A stretch of 59,070 bases of DNA. It comes from Pseudomonadota bacterium. GTDB taxonomy: Bacteria; Pseudomonadota; Alphaproteobacteria; Rhizobiales; Beijerinckiaceae. Positions 40,515 to 50,274 of the stretch are shown here, piece after piece (position 1 is the stretch's first letter; each line of letters begins with the position of its first letter). Under the pieces are notes generated by a model. It was not told where the DNA came from and made no database searches. It saw only the letters and a program-made list of their open reading frames with translations. The translations under genes were made by a program, and so were the position numbers. The DNA is taken from contig JAEWKH010000147.1 of assembly GCA_023386155.1 (NCBI GenBank), positions 1 through 59,070 on the forward strand. Reading direction: 5' to 3'.

Positions 40515-43241
40515 CTATTTCTGGGCCTTGAGCCGGTAGAGGGCTTCGAGCGCCTCCCGGGGCGTCATCGCGTCCGGGTCCATGGTAGCGAGGATCTCCC
40601 GCAAGGCATCGCGCTTCGGAGCCGGTGCAGGCTCGGCGCGGACGGGAGCAGCGAAGAGCGGCAGGTCGTCCAGGAGCGCGCGCTTGGGCGCCTCGCGATC
40701 CGACTTCTCCAGCTCGCTCAGGATCGTCTTCGCCCGTTCGACGACCGGTGCCGGCAATCCGGCAAGACGCGCCACCTGCAGGCCATAGGAACGATCGGCG
40801 GCGCCGGGTACGACCTCGTGCAGGAACACCACCTCGCCGTTCCATTCCGTGACCTTCAGGGTCGCGTTGGAGATGCGCTCCATCCGTTCGGCAAGCGCCG
40901 TCAGTTCATGGAAATGGGTCGCGAACAGGGCGCGGCAGCAATTCGTCTCGTGCAGGTGCTCGATGGCCGCCCAGGCGATGGACAATCCATCGAAGGTGGC
41001 CGTGCCGCGGCCGATCTCGTCGAGGATGACGAGCGAGCGTGAGGTCGCCTGGTTGAGGATGGCGGCGGTTTCCACCATCTCGACCATGAACGTGCTGCGC
41101 CCCCTGGCCAGATCGTCGGCGGCCCCGACACGGGAGAAGAGCCGGTCGACGATGCCGATATGGGCCTCTTTCGCCGGGACGTAGGATCCCATCTGCGCCA
41201 GCACCACGATCAGGGCGTTCTGGCGCAGATAGGTGGATTTGCCGCCCATGTTCGGGCCGGTGATGAGCAGGATGTGGCCCGCATCCTTGCCCGAGAGATC
41301 CGCATCGTTGGCGATGAAGGGCGTGCCCTCGCGCTTGAGGGCCGCCTCGACCACCGGGTGCCGGCCGCCCTTGACGGTGAAGGCGAGGCTCGTGTCGACG
41401 ACGGGCCGCGTCCAGTCGAGGCGCATGGCGAGGTCGGCGAGGGACGAGGTCACGTCGATGACGGCGATCGCCTCGGCGGCGGCGGCCACATCGGCCGCGA
41501 GATCGAGAAGCGCCTGCACCATCTCGTCGAAGAGGGCGAGTTCGATCTTCAGCGCCCGGTCAGCCGCCGAGGCGATCTTAGATTCGAGCTCGCCGAGTTC
41601 CATGGTCGAAAAGCGCATGGCGCCCGCCATGGTCTGACGGTGGACGAAGGTGTCCTTCCATGGCTCCTTCAGCAGGTCCTCGCCCACATTCTGCGGCACC
41701 TCCACGAAGTAGCCGATCATGTGGTTGTGCTTGACACGCAAGGAGCGGCAGTCGGTCTCGCCGGCATAGCGCGCCTGGAGCGCCGCGATGAACCGGCGCG
41801 AATCCTGCTGCAGCTCGCGCAGCTCGTCGAGCGTGGGGTCGAAGCCGGCGCGGATGAAGCCGCCATCGCGCTTGAGCAGGGGCAGTTCGTCCGCAAGGGC
41901 GGCTGCGAGCCGGTCCGCGACCTCCGTGCGCAGGCCCTGGAGCACCTCTGCGGCCCTTGCCAGCTCCTTCGGCAGATCGGGCGCGATCGCCAGCTCGAGG
42001 CCGAGTTCGCGCGCCGCGAACAGGCCGTCGCGCACGCAGGCCAGGTCCCGCGGCCCGCCGCGCCCGAGGCTGAGGCGCGAGAGCGCGCGGGCCAGATCGG
42101 GCGACCGCTTGAGGATGCGTCGCAGGCGGTCGCGCAGGTCATTGTTCCCGACGAGGGTCGCGACGGAGTCCTGCCGGTCGTGGATCTGACCCGGATGGGT
42201 GAGGGGGCCGGCGAGCCGTTCGGCGAGAAGCCGGGCGCCGCCCGGCGTCACCGTGCAGTCGATGGTGGCGAGCAGGCTGCCCGCCCGCTCGCCGGACAGG
42301 GTGCGGGTCAGTTCCAGGTTGGCCCGGGTGGCGGCATCGATGGCGAGCGCCGCGCCGGAGGTGTCGCGGGAAGGCGGGTTGAGGGTCGGGCGGCTGTCGA
42401 TCTGCGTCTTCTCGACGTAGAAGAGCGCGCTGCCGGCCGCCGTGATCTCGGCCGGGCTGAAGGCTCCGAAGGCATCGAGGGTCGCGACCCCGAAATAATC
42501 CTTCAGCCGCCGCTCGGCGGAGGCCGGGTCGAGCCCCTCGCGGGACAGGGGCGTGATGGAGGCGCGGGTCTCCTGCCAGAAGCTCCTGAGGTCCGGATCG
42601 TCGTGGATGACGTCCGGCACCAGGACCTCGCGCGGCTCGAAACGCGCGATCTCGGCGGAGAGGCCGATGCCGTCCGTCTCGCTCAGCACGAAATGACCTG
42701 TGGATATGTCGACGGCGGCAAGTCCGTAGCACCATTGCGTATCGGAGACGCGGCGGCGGGCGATGGCGAGCAGGTAATTCGCCCGGCCGGGCTCGAGCAG
42801 GCGCTCTTCCGTGATCGTTCCGGGGGTGACGAGGCGGACCACGTCACGGCGTACGACGGATTTGGAGCCGCGCTTCTTGGCCTCCGCCGGATCCTCGGTC
42901 TGCTCGCAGACGGCGACCCGGTGGCCGAGGCCGATGAGGCGCTGGAGGTAGTCGTCCGCCCGTTCGACGGGCACGCCGCACATGGGGATATCCTGCCCCT
43001 GGTGCTTGCCGCGCTTGGTCAGCACGATGCCGAGCGCCTGGCTGGCGATCTCCGCATCCTCGAAGAAGAGCTCGTAGAAATCGCCCATCCGGTAGAAGAG
43101 CAGGCTGTCCGGATTGGCCGCCTTGATTTCGATGTACTGCGCCATCATCGGCGTGACACGGCTGTCCTGCGCCGGCGTGGGCGCAGGGGCGGTGCTCGGG
43201 GAGGCGGTCTCGGAGGATTTATAGGCGGCTTGGGACGACAT
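40515..43241 (-). CDS. mutS: DNA mismatch repair protein MutS
   Basis: The 908-residue protein has a Pro/Ser/Ala N-terminal extension. The mismatch-recognition domain follows, with the F-Y-E-L motif in M-G-D-F-Y-E-L-F-F-E-D-A near residue 55. Then come connector, core and clamp domains and the ATPase: Walker A T-G-P-N-M-G-G-K-S-T near 655, a D-D-L-A-R-G-R-S-T-F-M-V-E-M segment, Walker B L-V-I-L-D-E-I-G-R-G-T near 733, and H-F-H-E-L. The C-terminal tail includes D-P-D-A-M-T-P-R-E-A-L-E-A-L-Y. It detects mismatches and loads MutL. It is monocistronic by appearance and divergent from maeB. Confidence 0.97.
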   Translation of the reverse strand: MSSQAAYKSSETASPSTAPAPTPAQDSRVTPMMAQYIEIKAANPDSLLFYRMGDFYELFFEDAEIASQALGIVLTKRGKHQGQDIPMCGVPVERADDYLQRLIGLGHRVAVCEQTEDPAEAKKRGSKSVVRRDVVRLVTPGTITEERLLEPGRANYLLAIARRRVSDTQWCYGLAAVDISTGHFVLSETDGIGLSAEIARFEPREVLVPDVIHDDPDLRSFWQETRASITPLSREGLDPASAERRLKDYFGVATLDAFGAFSPAEITAAGSALFYVEKTQIDSRPTLNPPSRDTSGAALAIDAATRANLELTRTLSGERAGSLLATIDCTVTPGGARLLAERLAGPLTHPGQIHDRQDSVATLVGNNDLRDRLRRILKRSPDLARALSRLSLGRGGPRDLACVRDGLFAARELGLELAIAPDLPKELARAAEVLQGLRTEVADRLAAALADELPLLKRDGGFIRAGFDPTLDELRELQQDSRRFIAALQARYAGETDCRSLRVKHNHMIGYFVEVPQNVGEDLLKEPWKDTFVHRQTMAGAMRFSTMELGELESKIASAADRALKIELALFDEMVQALLDLAADVAAAAEAIAVIDVTSSLADLAMRLDWTRPVVDTSLAFTVKGGRHPVVEAALKREGTPFIANDADLSGKDAGHILLITGPNMGGKSTYLRQNALIVVLAQMGSYVPAKEAHIGIVDRLFSRVGAADDLARGRSTFMVEMVETAAILNQATSRSLVILDEIGRGTATFDGLSIAWAAIEHLHETNCCRALFATHFHELTALAERMERISNATLKVTEWNGEVVFLHEVVPGAADRSYGLQVARLAGLPAPVVERAKTILSELEKSDREAPKRALLDDLPLFAAPVRAEPAPAPKRDALREILATMDPDAMTPREALEALYRLKAQK

Positions 43242-43334
43242 CCGCCCTGTTTAGCAAAGCCCGCCGGCCCTTTCATCCGTGTCATAGGGTCCAAAGGGTG
43301 GATGTGGACAAGTCTTGAGGAGGGCGCCACCTAT

Positions 43335-43343
43335 GCCTTAAGG
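43335..43343. promoter_or_regulatory. Short palindrome upstream of maeB
   Basis: GCCTTAAGG at 43335-43343 contains the perfect palindrome CCTTAAGG, 47 bases before the maeB start. A related GCCTTA-AGC-TAAGGC element lies upstream of malate synthase at 54020. A shared regulator is only a guess. Confidence 0.25.
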
Positions 43344-43389
43344 TCGCATCCCCCCTCGGAAACGTCCGCATCAAAAGAAACCGAATCTC

Positions 43390-45681
43390 ATGACCGACGC
43401 CCAGCGCCCGATCCGCCGCAAACGCCCCACCTTCACCGATCAGGAGGCGCTGCAGTTCCACGCCCAGGGAAGACCAGGAAAGCTCGAGGTCGTCCCGACG
43501 AAGCCCATGGCGACCCAGCGCGACCTGTCGCTCGCTTATTCGCCGGGCGTCGCGGTGCCGGTGCTGGCCATCGCCGAGAACCCGTCGCTGGCCTTCGACT
43601 ACACCACCCGCTCCAACATGGTGGCGGTGATCTCGAACGGAACCGCGATCCTCGGCCTCGGCAATCTCGGAGCGCTCGCGTCGAAGCCGGTGATGGAGGG
43701 CAAGTCGGTTCTCTTCAAGCGCTTCGCCGACGTGGATTCGATCGACCTCGAGGTCGACACGGAGGATGCGGACGCCTTCATCAACTGCGTGCGCTATCTC
43801 GGTCCCTCCTTCGGCGGCATCAACCTGGAAGACATCAAGGCGCCGGAATGCTTCATCATCGAGGAGCGCCTGCGGGAACTGATGGACATTCCCGTCTTCC
43901 ATGACGATCAGCACGGCACGGCCATCATCGCGGCGGCGGGCCTCATCAACGCCCTGCATCTGACCGGCCGCGACATGGCCAAGACCAGGCTCGTGGTCAA
44001 TGGCGCGGGCGCCGCCGGCATCGCCTGCACCGAGCTTCTGAAAGCCATGGGCTTTGCGCCCAACAACGTCATTCTCTGCGACACCAAGGGCGTGATCTAC
44101 AAGGGCCGCACCGACGGGATGAACCAGTGGAAGTCGGCCCATGCGGCCGAGACGGACGCCCGCACCCTGGCGGATGCCCTGAACGGCGCCGATGCGGTGT
44201 TCGGCCTCTCGGCCAAGGGCGCCTTCACGGACGAGATGATCCGCTCCATGGCGCCCAACCCGATCATCTTCGCCATGGCCAATCCCGACCCTGAGATCAC
44301 GCCCGAGGAAGTGGCCCGCATCCGCGACGACGTGATCATCGCCACGGGACGCTCCGATTATCCCAACCAGGTCAACAACGTTCTCGGCTTTCCCTATATT
44401 TTCCGCGGCGCGCTCGACGTGCAGGCCACCACCATCAACATGGAGATGAAGATCGCGGCCGCCCAGGCGCTGGCGGAACTCGCCCGCGAGGACGTGCCCG
44501 ACGAGGTGGCGGCCGCCTATCAGGGGTCTCGCCCGCGCTTCGGGCGGGAATACATCATTCCCGTGCCGTTCGATCCGCGCCTGATCCATACGATCCCCAT
44601 GGCTGTGGCGAAGGCCGCCATGGAGACGGAGGTCGCGCGCCGCCCCATCGTCGACATGCGCTCCTACAAGGCGCAGCTCTCGGCCCGGCGCGATCCGGTG
44701 GCCGGCACGCTCAACCGCATCTTCGAGCGCGTGCGCAAGTTCCCGAAGCGCGTCGTCTTCGCGGAGGGCGAGGAGGAACAGGTCATCCGCGCGGCCCTGT
44801 CCTTCGTCAACCAGGGCCTCGGGCGCGCCATCCTCGTCGGACGCGAGGATCGCATCCAGGAAACCGCCAGCCAGGCCGGCATCGAGCTCGAGGGCCGCGA
44901 GGGCATCGAGGTCCACAATGCCCGCCTGTCCCACCGCAACGCGACCTATGCGCAGTTCCTCTACGAGCGCCTGCAGCGCAAGGGCTACCTGTTCCGGGAC
45001 TGCCAGCGCATGATCAACCAGGACCGCAACCACTTCGCCGCCTCCATGGTGGCGCTCGGGGATGCGGACGCCATGGTGACGGGCGCGACGCGCAATTACT
45101 CGACGGCGCTCGCCGACGTGCTGCACGTGATCGATGCCAAGCCCGGCCATCGGGTCATCGGCGTCTCGCTCTGCCTCGCCCGCGGCCGCACGGTCCTCGT
45201 GGCCGATACGGCGATCCACGAAATGCCGACCGCGCAGGAACTCGCCGAGATCGCGATCGAGTCCGCCGGCGTCGCCCGCCGCCTCGGCTATGAGCCGCGC
45301 GTGGCGCTCCTCTCGTTCTCGACCTTCGGCCACCCGAAGGCGGAGCGTGCGGAGAAGATCCAGGACGCCGTCAGGATTCTGGACGAGATGCGGGTCGATT
45401 TCGAATATGACGGCGAGATGTCCGCCGACGTGGCGCTGAACCGGGACGCGATGGCGCAGTATCCGTTCAGCCGCCTCAGGGAGCCGGCGAACGTGCTCGT
45501 CATGCCGGCGTTCCATTCGGCCTCGATCTCGACCAAGATGCTGCAGGAACTCGGCGGCGCCATGGTGCTGGGGCCGCTGGTCGTCGGCCTCGACAAGCCG
45601 GTGCAGATCGTCTCCCTCGGCGCAACCGACAACGACATCGTCAACATGGCGGCGCTCGCCGCCTACAATATCGGCGGATAA
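43390..45681 (+). CDS. maeB: NADP-dependent malic enzyme with C-terminal phosphotransacetylase-like domain
   Basis: The 763-residue fusion has a malic enzyme half to about residue 430: L-A-Y-S-P-G-V-A-V-P near 48, metal and substrate residues in K-S-V-L-F-K-R-F-A-D-V-D and F-H-D-D-Q-H-G-T-A near 170, and Rossmann loop V-N-G-A-G-A-A-G near 201. The PTA_PTB half (residues about 440-760) has V-V-F-A-E-G-E-E-E-Q-V near 455, M-V-T-G-A-T-R-N-Y near 560 and a K-P-V-Q-I-V-S-L-G-A-T end. MaeB converts malate to pyruvate, CO2 and NADPH; the second half is regulatory and usually not a transacetylase. It has its own promoter region, divergent from mutS. Confidence 0.95.
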   Translation: MTDAQRPIRRKRPTFTDQEALQFHAQGRPGKLEVVPTKPMATQRDLSLAYSPGVAVPVLAIAENPSLAFDYTTRSNMVAVISNGTAILGLGNLGALASKPVMEGKSVLFKRFADVDSIDLEVDTEDADAFINCVRYLGPSFGGINLEDIKAPECFIIEERLRELMDIPVFHDDQHGTAIIAAAGLINALHLTGRDMAKTRLVVNGAGAAGIACTELLKAMGFAPNNVILCDTKGVIYKGRTDGMNQWKSAHAAETDARTLADALNGADAVFGLSAKGAFTDEMIRSMAPNPIIFAMANPDPEITPEEVARIRDDVIIATGRSDYPNQVNNVLGFPYIFRGALDVQATTINMEMKIAAAQALAELAREDVPDEVAAAYQGSRPRFGREYIIPVPFDPRLIHTIPMAVAKAAMETEVARRPIVDMRSYKAQLSARRDPVAGTLNRIFERVRKFPKRVVFAEGEEEQVIRAALSFVNQGLGRAILVGREDRIQETASQAGIELEGREGIEVHNARLSHRNATYAQFLYERLQRKGYLFRDCQRMINQDRNHFAASMVALGDADAMVTGATRNYSTALADVLHVIDAKPGHRVIGVSLCLARGRTVLVADTAIHEMPTAQELAEIAIESAGVARRLGYEPRVALLSFSTFGHPKAERAEKIQDAVRILDEMRVDFEYDGEMSADVALNRDAMAQYPFSRLREPANVLVMPAFHSASISTKMLQELGGAMVLGPLVVGLDKPVQIVSLGATDNDIVNMAALAAYNIGG

Positions 45682-45693
45682 AGGCTCTCCGAC

Positions 45694-45724
45694 GGCTTCC
45701 TCCATGGCGAGCATGGAGGAAGCC
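45694..45724 (+). terminator. Strong 13-bp hairpin after maeB
   Basis: GGCTTCCTCCATG and CATGGAGGAAGCC form a perfect 13-bp stem around GCGAG, 12 bases after the maeB stop. No T-run follows, so it may stabilise the 3' end or act as a weak terminator. Confidence 0.65.
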
Positions 45725-45864
45725 AGCCGCGCCCGCGCTCATGCCTCGCCTCGGCCCAAGCCTGTCCGGTCGCCCGGATTTCGGCGGGAGCCCGCGAATC
45801 TTGAGAGTGGCGGGGCCGCCGTCGGAAGGGTAAACATCGTCGGAAGAAACCGAGGGGGATTATC

Positions 45865-46482
45865 TTGACCATGGGGAAGCCTAAAGCCGTCGTGTTCGAT
45901 GTCGGCAACGTCTTGCTGCGCTGGGACCCGCGCAATCTCTATCGCCGCATCTTCGACGACGAGGAGCAGATGGAGTGGTTTCTCGCCCATGTCTGCACTT
46001 CGGACTGGAACCTCGAGCAGGACCGGGGCCGTGACTGGGACGAGGCGGTGGCTTTGCTCGTCAGGGATCACCCGAAGCACGAGACGCAGATCCGCGCCTT
46101 CCACGAGCGCTGGGAGGAGACCGTGTCCGGCATCTTCGAGGATCACGTGGCCCTGCTGCTGCGCCTCAGGGAGGCGGGCGTGCCGAATTACTGCATCACG
46201 AACTTCTCGGGTCCCAAATTCGTCCAGTCGCAGCAGCGCTACCCGTTCCTGTCGGACTTCGACGGCATCATCGTCTCCGGCGACGAGCGCCTCCTGAAGC
46301 CCGACCCGGCGATCTACCGTCTCCTGCTCGACCGCTATGGCCTGAAGGCGGAGGACTGCGTGTTCATCGACGATTCCAGGGCCAATGTGGAATCGGCCCG
46401 CAACGTGGGCATGCATGCGATCCATTGCGTCGAGCCCATCGATCTGGCGGCGGAACTTCGCCAGCATGGCTTTCCGGTGTGA
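45865..46482 (+). CDS. HAD-superfamily hydrolase (YihX-like phosphatase)
   Basis: The start is TTG 45865 (six bases after AGGGGG) or ATG 45871; the product has 205 residues. HAD motif I reads V-V-F-D-V-G-N-V-L-L-R-W-D-P, with Gly at the position often occupied by the second Asp, as in YihX-type glucose-1-phosphate phosphatases. Motif II is I-T-N-F-S-G, motif III Lys lies in L-L-K-P-D-P-A-I-Y, and motif IV is V-F-I-D-D-S-R-A-N-V-E-S-A. The alpha-helical cap lies between motifs I and II. The substrate is unknown. It lies 41 bases ahead of hrpB and may share its transcript. Confidence 0.88.
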   Translation: MTMGKPKAVVFDVGNVLLRWDPRNLYRRIFDDEEQMEWFLAHVCTSDWNLEQDRGRDWDEAVALLVRDHPKHETQIRAFHERWEETVSGIFEDHVALLLRLREAGVPNYCITNFSGPKFVQSQQRYPFLSDFDGIIVSGDERLLKPDPAIYRLLLDRYGLKAEDCVFIDDSRANVESARNVGMHAIHCVEPIDLAAELRQHGFPV

Positions 46483-46523
46483 TGAACGGCTTGCTCTCCC
46501 GGGCCGCTTGAGCCATCAGGCGC

Positions 46524-48983
46524 ATGCGGGTTTTCGACACCTCCCTTCCCATCGATGCCGTCCTCGACGAACTGACGGCGAGCCTTCGCGCACGGTCCAA
46601 CGCCGTGCTCGTCGCTCCTCCGGGGGCAGGCAAGACCACGCGCGTGCCCCTGGTGCTGCTCGATGAGCCTTGGACGAAGGGCGGGAAGATCATCGTGCTG
46701 GAGCCACGGCGCCTCGCGGCGCGCGCGGCCGCGGCGCGCATGGCGCAGACTCTCGGCGAGGCGGTCGGAGAGACCGTGGGCCTGCGCGTCCGCCTCGGAT
46801 CCAAGATCGGCCGCCGGACGCGGATCGAGGTCGTGACCGAGGGCGTCTTCGCCCGCATGATCCTGGACGATCCATCCCTCGACGGTGTCGCGGCGGTTCT
46901 CTTGGACGAGTTTCACGAGCGCTCCCTCGACGCGGATCTCGGCCTCGCCCTGGCGCTCGATGCTCAAGGGGGCCTACGGGAGGACCTTCGCCTCCTCGTC
47001 ATGTCCGCGACGCTTGACGGTGCCCGGGTGGCGAGGCTCCTGAGCGAGGCGCCCGTCGTCGAGTCGGAAGGCCGCGCCTATCCGGTCGAGACGCGCTATC
47101 TGGGGCGCGATCCCAACCGGCGCATCGAGGAGCAGGTGGCGGATGCGGTCGCCCGCGGCCTGAGGGCGGAGAGCGGCTCCCTGCTGGTCTTCCTGCCGGG
47201 GCAGGGCGAGATCCGCCGGGTCGAGACTCTTTTGCGCGAGCGCATCAACGATCCGGCGGTCGATATCGCGCCGCTCTACGGCGCCCTGGAGCGCGGCGAG
47301 CAGGATCTTGCCGTGAGCCCCGCCAGGCCCGGTCGCCGCAAGGTGGTGCTCGCCACCTCGATCGCCGAAACATCGCTCACCATCGAGGGCGTTCGCGTCG
47401 TCATCGATTCCGGGCTTGCCCGCGTGCCGGTCTACGAGCCGGATATCGGCCTCACGCGCTTGGAAACCGTTCGCGTCTCCCGCGCGGCCGCCGATCAGCG
47501 CCGGGGCCGCGCGGGCCGCACGGAGCCGGGCGTATGCTATCGCCTCTGGGAGGAGGCGGCGACCGGTGCGCTGGAGCCCTTCGCCCGTCCGGAAATCCTC
47601 TCCGCCGATCTCAGCAGCCTCCTGCTCGACTGCGCCGCCTGGGGCGTCACCGATCCGACAGCGCTCGCCTTCCTGGACCCGCCGCCCGCCCCGGCCTTGA
47701 AGGAAGCGAGAGCGCTGCTGCAGCAGCTCGGCGCTCTCGACCATGAGGGACGCATCACGGAAATGGGCCATCGCCTGCGCGACCTGCCCCTGCCGCCGCG
47801 CCTCGCGCGGATGCTCCTGGTTGCGGGGCAGGCCGGACAGGCCCGCGATGCCGCCGATCTCGCGGCGGTCCTCGTCGAGCGCGGCCTGGGCGGCGATGCG
47901 GTGGATCTCGCCGATCGCGTCGAGCGCTACCGCCGCGACCGGTCGGGCAGGGCGCAGGACATGCGGCGCATGGCGGAAGGCTGGGCGAAGGGATGCGGCT
48001 CGGGGACGGGCGAGCCGCATTCCATCGGCGCGCTGCTCACGCTGGCCTATCCCGACCGGCTCGCGAAGGCCCGGGGCAAGACGGGCGAATATCTCATGGC
48101 CAACGGGCGCGGTGCCGCCCTCGAGGCGCATGAGCGGCTGGCGAGGGAGCCTTACCTGGCTGTCGCCGAGATCGCAGGCGGTGCCGCCTCGGCGCGCATT
48201 CTCGCCGCCGCTTCCATAACGCCCGAGGAGATCGATGCGTTGTTCGGAAGCGCCATCGAGCAGCGCGACGAAGTCGCCTTCGACCGGCAGGCGCGGGCTG
48301 TGCGGGCGCGTGGCGTCAGGCGCCTCGGCGCGCTTGTGCTGAACGAGCGTCCCCTGAAGGTTCCGGCCACGGAGGGGGCAGCGCAGGCACTCGCGACGGG
48401 TCTCGTGTCGCTGGGACTCGAGGTTCTGCCCTGGTCGAAGGCGCTGGCGCAGTGGCGCGAGCGCGTGATGTTCCTACGCAAGGCCGAGGGCGAAGAATGG
48501 CCGGATCTGTCCGACGGGGCGTTGAGCCGAACAGCCGAGGAATGGCTGGCGCCGCATCTCGTCGGCAAAAGCAGCCTGAACGACATCGGCCCGGACATCC
48601 TGAGCGAGGCTCTGCGGGCTCTGCTGCCCTGGAACCTGCAGCGGCGTCTCGATGCCGAGGCCCCGACCCATATCGAGGTGCCGACCGGTTCGCAGATCCC
48701 GATCGATTACGGCGCCGAGGAGGGACCCGTCCTGGCCGTGCGGGTTCAGGAATTGTTCGGCCTCGACAGGCATCCGACCATCGCGGCCGGGCGCGTGCCG
48801 CTCATCCTGCACCTGCTCTCCCCGGCGCATCGCCCGATCCAGATCACCCGCGACCTACCGGGCTTCTGGCGCGGCTCCTGGGCGGCGGTGCGGGCCGACA
48901 TGCGCGGGCAATATCCCAAGCATCCCTGGCCGGAAGATCCCCTCACGGCGCCGCCGACGCGGCATGCCCATCGAAGAAAGTAA
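46524..48983 (+). CDS. hrpB: ATP-dependent helicase HrpB
   Basis: The 819-residue DEAH/RHA-type helicase has Walker A A-P-P-G-A-G-K-T-T near residue 35, L-L-D-E-F-H-E-R near 126 (the D-E-F-H variant), S-A-T-L-D near 155, T-S-I-A-E-T-S-L-T-I near 278, and motif VI Q-R-R-G-R-A-G-R near 327. HA2 and HrpB-specific C-terminal domains follow and end W-P-E-D-P-L. Known members are involved in RNA metabolism, but the specific role is not settled. The region after it has lower GC and holds an unrelated convergent gene. Confidence 0.95.
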   Translation: MRVFDTSLPIDAVLDELTASLRARSNAVLVAPPGAGKTTRVPLVLLDEPWTKGGKIIVLEPRRLAARAAAARMAQTLGEAVGETVGLRVRLGSKIGRRTRIEVVTEGVFARMILDDPSLDGVAAVLLDEFHERSLDADLGLALALDAQGGLREDLRLLVMSATLDGARVARLLSEAPVVESEGRAYPVETRYLGRDPNRRIEEQVADAVARGLRAESGSLLVFLPGQGEIRRVETLLRERINDPAVDIAPLYGALERGEQDLAVSPARPGRRKVVLATSIAETSLTIEGVRVVIDSGLARVPVYEPDIGLTRLETVRVSRAAADQRRGRAGRTEPGVCYRLWEEAATGALEPFARPEILSADLSSLLLDCAAWGVTDPTALAFLDPPPAPALKEARALLQQLGALDHEGRITEMGHRLRDLPLPPRLARMLLVAGQAGQARDAADLAAVLVERGLGGDAVDLADRVERYRRDRSGRAQDMRRMAEGWAKGCGSGTGEPHSIGALLTLAYPDRLAKARGKTGEYLMANGRGAALEAHERLAREPYLAVAEIAGGAASARILAAASITPEEIDALFGSAIEQRDEVAFDRQARAVRARGVRRLGALVLNERPLKVPATEGAAQALATGLVSLGLEVLPWSKALAQWRERVMFLRKAEGEEWPDLSDGALSRTAEEWLAPHLVGKSSLNDIGPDILSEALRALLPWNLQRRLDAEAPTHIEVPTGSQIPIDYGAEEGPVLAVRVQELFGLDRHPTIAAGRVPLILHLLSPAHRPIQITRDLPGFWRGSWAAVRADMRGQYPKHPWPEDPLTAPPTRHAHRRK

Positions 48984-49093
48984 TACTTGGTGCTCGTCGT
49001 GCGACCCTGAGGTGCTCTAACTAAAATTGTGGTCTACTTATCGGCTTGGTTCCGGGCAAAAATTCACAGGCGTCATAGAGGCTGATTACTCGC

Positions 49094-49732
49094 TCAGAAG
49101 ATGCCAGGGATCAGCCGGTAGCGGACTTCTGAGGAATAAAGCTGGTACTTTGGGTCTTTTGACAGGGTCCGCTCCTCGGCCAAGATGCGGAAGACTTGAA
49201 ACGTCAAGGCTGCGAGATAAATGACGAGATTATGGAATGTTGGATTGTACAGAAAGAATCCAACATGCGTCACGACGTATCCAAAATACATCGGATGGCG
49301 GATAAGGCTGTAAGGGCCTTTCGTCTTTACACCTCGATTGGCTGCAACAACGCCGAAGCTACGACGAAGCGAAAGCTTGGCCCAGATGTTGGTAACCATT
49401 CCCGTAAGGATGATGACATTTGAAAGAACAATGGGTACGAGCGGTTCCCCCCCAGGGGCGATCAGCAGGGGGAGGATGGTTCCAGCCACGGCGACGCACC
49501 AATCGGCAGGATTGAGAGAAACTTCGGTGCTGAATCGTCGCGCAAGAATAAAGCCAATGACGAGGAATTCCGTAAGCAATTGGCAGAGCAAAAAAATATG
49601 CCCGGTTTCTAAATAAGCATCCAGAAACCGAAGGGCAAAGAAGCCGAAGAACGTCGCGGCAACTACCCGCTCGATTATATCGAGAGTGAACGGTGTATTG
49701 ACGTTTCGTAATGAATAGAAAGCATTTTTCAT
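49094..49732 (-). CDS. Isoprenylcysteine carboxyl methyltransferase-like membrane protein
   Basis: The start is placed at ATG 49732 (MKNAFYSLRNVNTPFTLDII), giving 212 residues; in-frame upstream codons (GTG 49777, ATG 49753) are possible. There are five to six membrane helices. The C-terminal third has the ICMT/PEMT-type SAM-binding pattern: G-V-K-T-K-G-P-Y-S-L-I-R-H-P-M-Y-F-G-Y near residue 145, then A-E-E-R-T-L-S-K-D-P-K-Y. Such bacterial proteins methylate small lipophilic or carboxyl substrates; the target is unknown. The gene is clearly lower in GC than its neighbours and its codon use differs (many A/T-ending codons), suggesting acquisition by transfer. Confidence 0.82.
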   Translation of the reverse strand: MKNAFYSLRNVNTPFTLDIIERVVAATFFGFFALRFLDAYLETGHIFLLCQLLTEFLVIGFILARRFSTEVSLNPADWCVAVAGTILPLLIAPGGEPLVPIVLSNVIILTGMVTNIWAKLSLRRSFGVVAANRGVKTKGPYSLIRHPMYFGYVVTHVGFFLYNPTFHNLVIYLAALTFQVFRILAEERTLSKDPKYQLYSSEVRYRLIPGIF

Positions 49733-49884
49733 AGGTGGTGCCTGAAAGTGCATCGCAAAAGCTGTACGACAATGCACAAAAGGCCGGCAATTAGAGCAAA
49801 TGGTCTAAGCTACTTGGCACTACCTTATGAAATTGCAGCGCGTTCCTCGTGAATGAGGAGCGAAAACGAAATGCGGACTTGCGC

Positions 49885-50262
49885 TTATCGGCGGAACGAC
49901 TCGATCAGCCGCTCCGCCGTGGCGGGATTGAGGGCCATCGGGATGTTGTAGACGAGGGCGAGGCGCATCAGCGCCTTCACGTCCACGTCATGCGGATGCG
50001 GCGAGAGCGGATCGACGAAGAAGAAGAGCACGTCGACCCTGCCTTCCGCGATCATCGCGCCGATCTGCTGGTCGCCCCCGAGAGGGCCGCTCTTGAGCCG
50101 CGTGACGGAGAGGGACGGGCAGCGCTCCATCACGCGTCCGCCCGTCGTGCCGGTGGCGAAGAGGGTAAAAGGGCGAAGGTCGTTCTCGTACTTGGCCACG
50201 AACTCGGCCATGTCGTCCTTCTTGGCGTCGTGAGCCACGAGCGCCAGCGTCATCTGCTTCAT
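49885..50262 (-). CDS. mgsA: Methylglyoxal synthase
   Basis: The 125-residue protein has the MGS-like fold: L-V-A-H-D-A-K-K-D-D-M near residues 8-18, T-G-T-T-G-G near 37, L-K-S-G-P-L-G-G-D-Q-Q-I-G-A near 56 with the catalytic Asp equivalent to E. coli Asp71, and F-F-F-V-D-P-L-S-P-H-P-H-D-V-D near 80. It converts dihydroxyacetone phosphate to methylglyoxal and phosphate, a bypass used when phosphate is limiting. It is shorter than the E. coli enzyme (152) because the N terminus is compact. It follows the DUF1194 gene by 12 bases on the minus strand. Confidence 0.94.
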   Translation of the reverse strand: MKQMTLALVAHDAKKDDMAEFVAKYENDLRPFTLFATGTTGGRVMERCPSLSVTRLKSGPLGGDQQIGAMIAEGRVDVLFFFVDPLSPHPHDVDVKALMRLALVYNIPMALNPATAERLIESFRR

Positions 50263-50274
50263 GGGAGGGACAGC

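Noticed and set aside
41160..43904. Plus-strand frame of more than 900 codons antisense to mutS
   Set aside because: mutS is unmistakable on the minus strand; this frame has no recognisable domains and runs into maeB.
49841..49872. Hairpin as mgsA terminator (CTCCTC / GAGGAA on the minus strand)
   Set aside because: The stem has a mismatch and no T-run follows, so the support is too weak to list.
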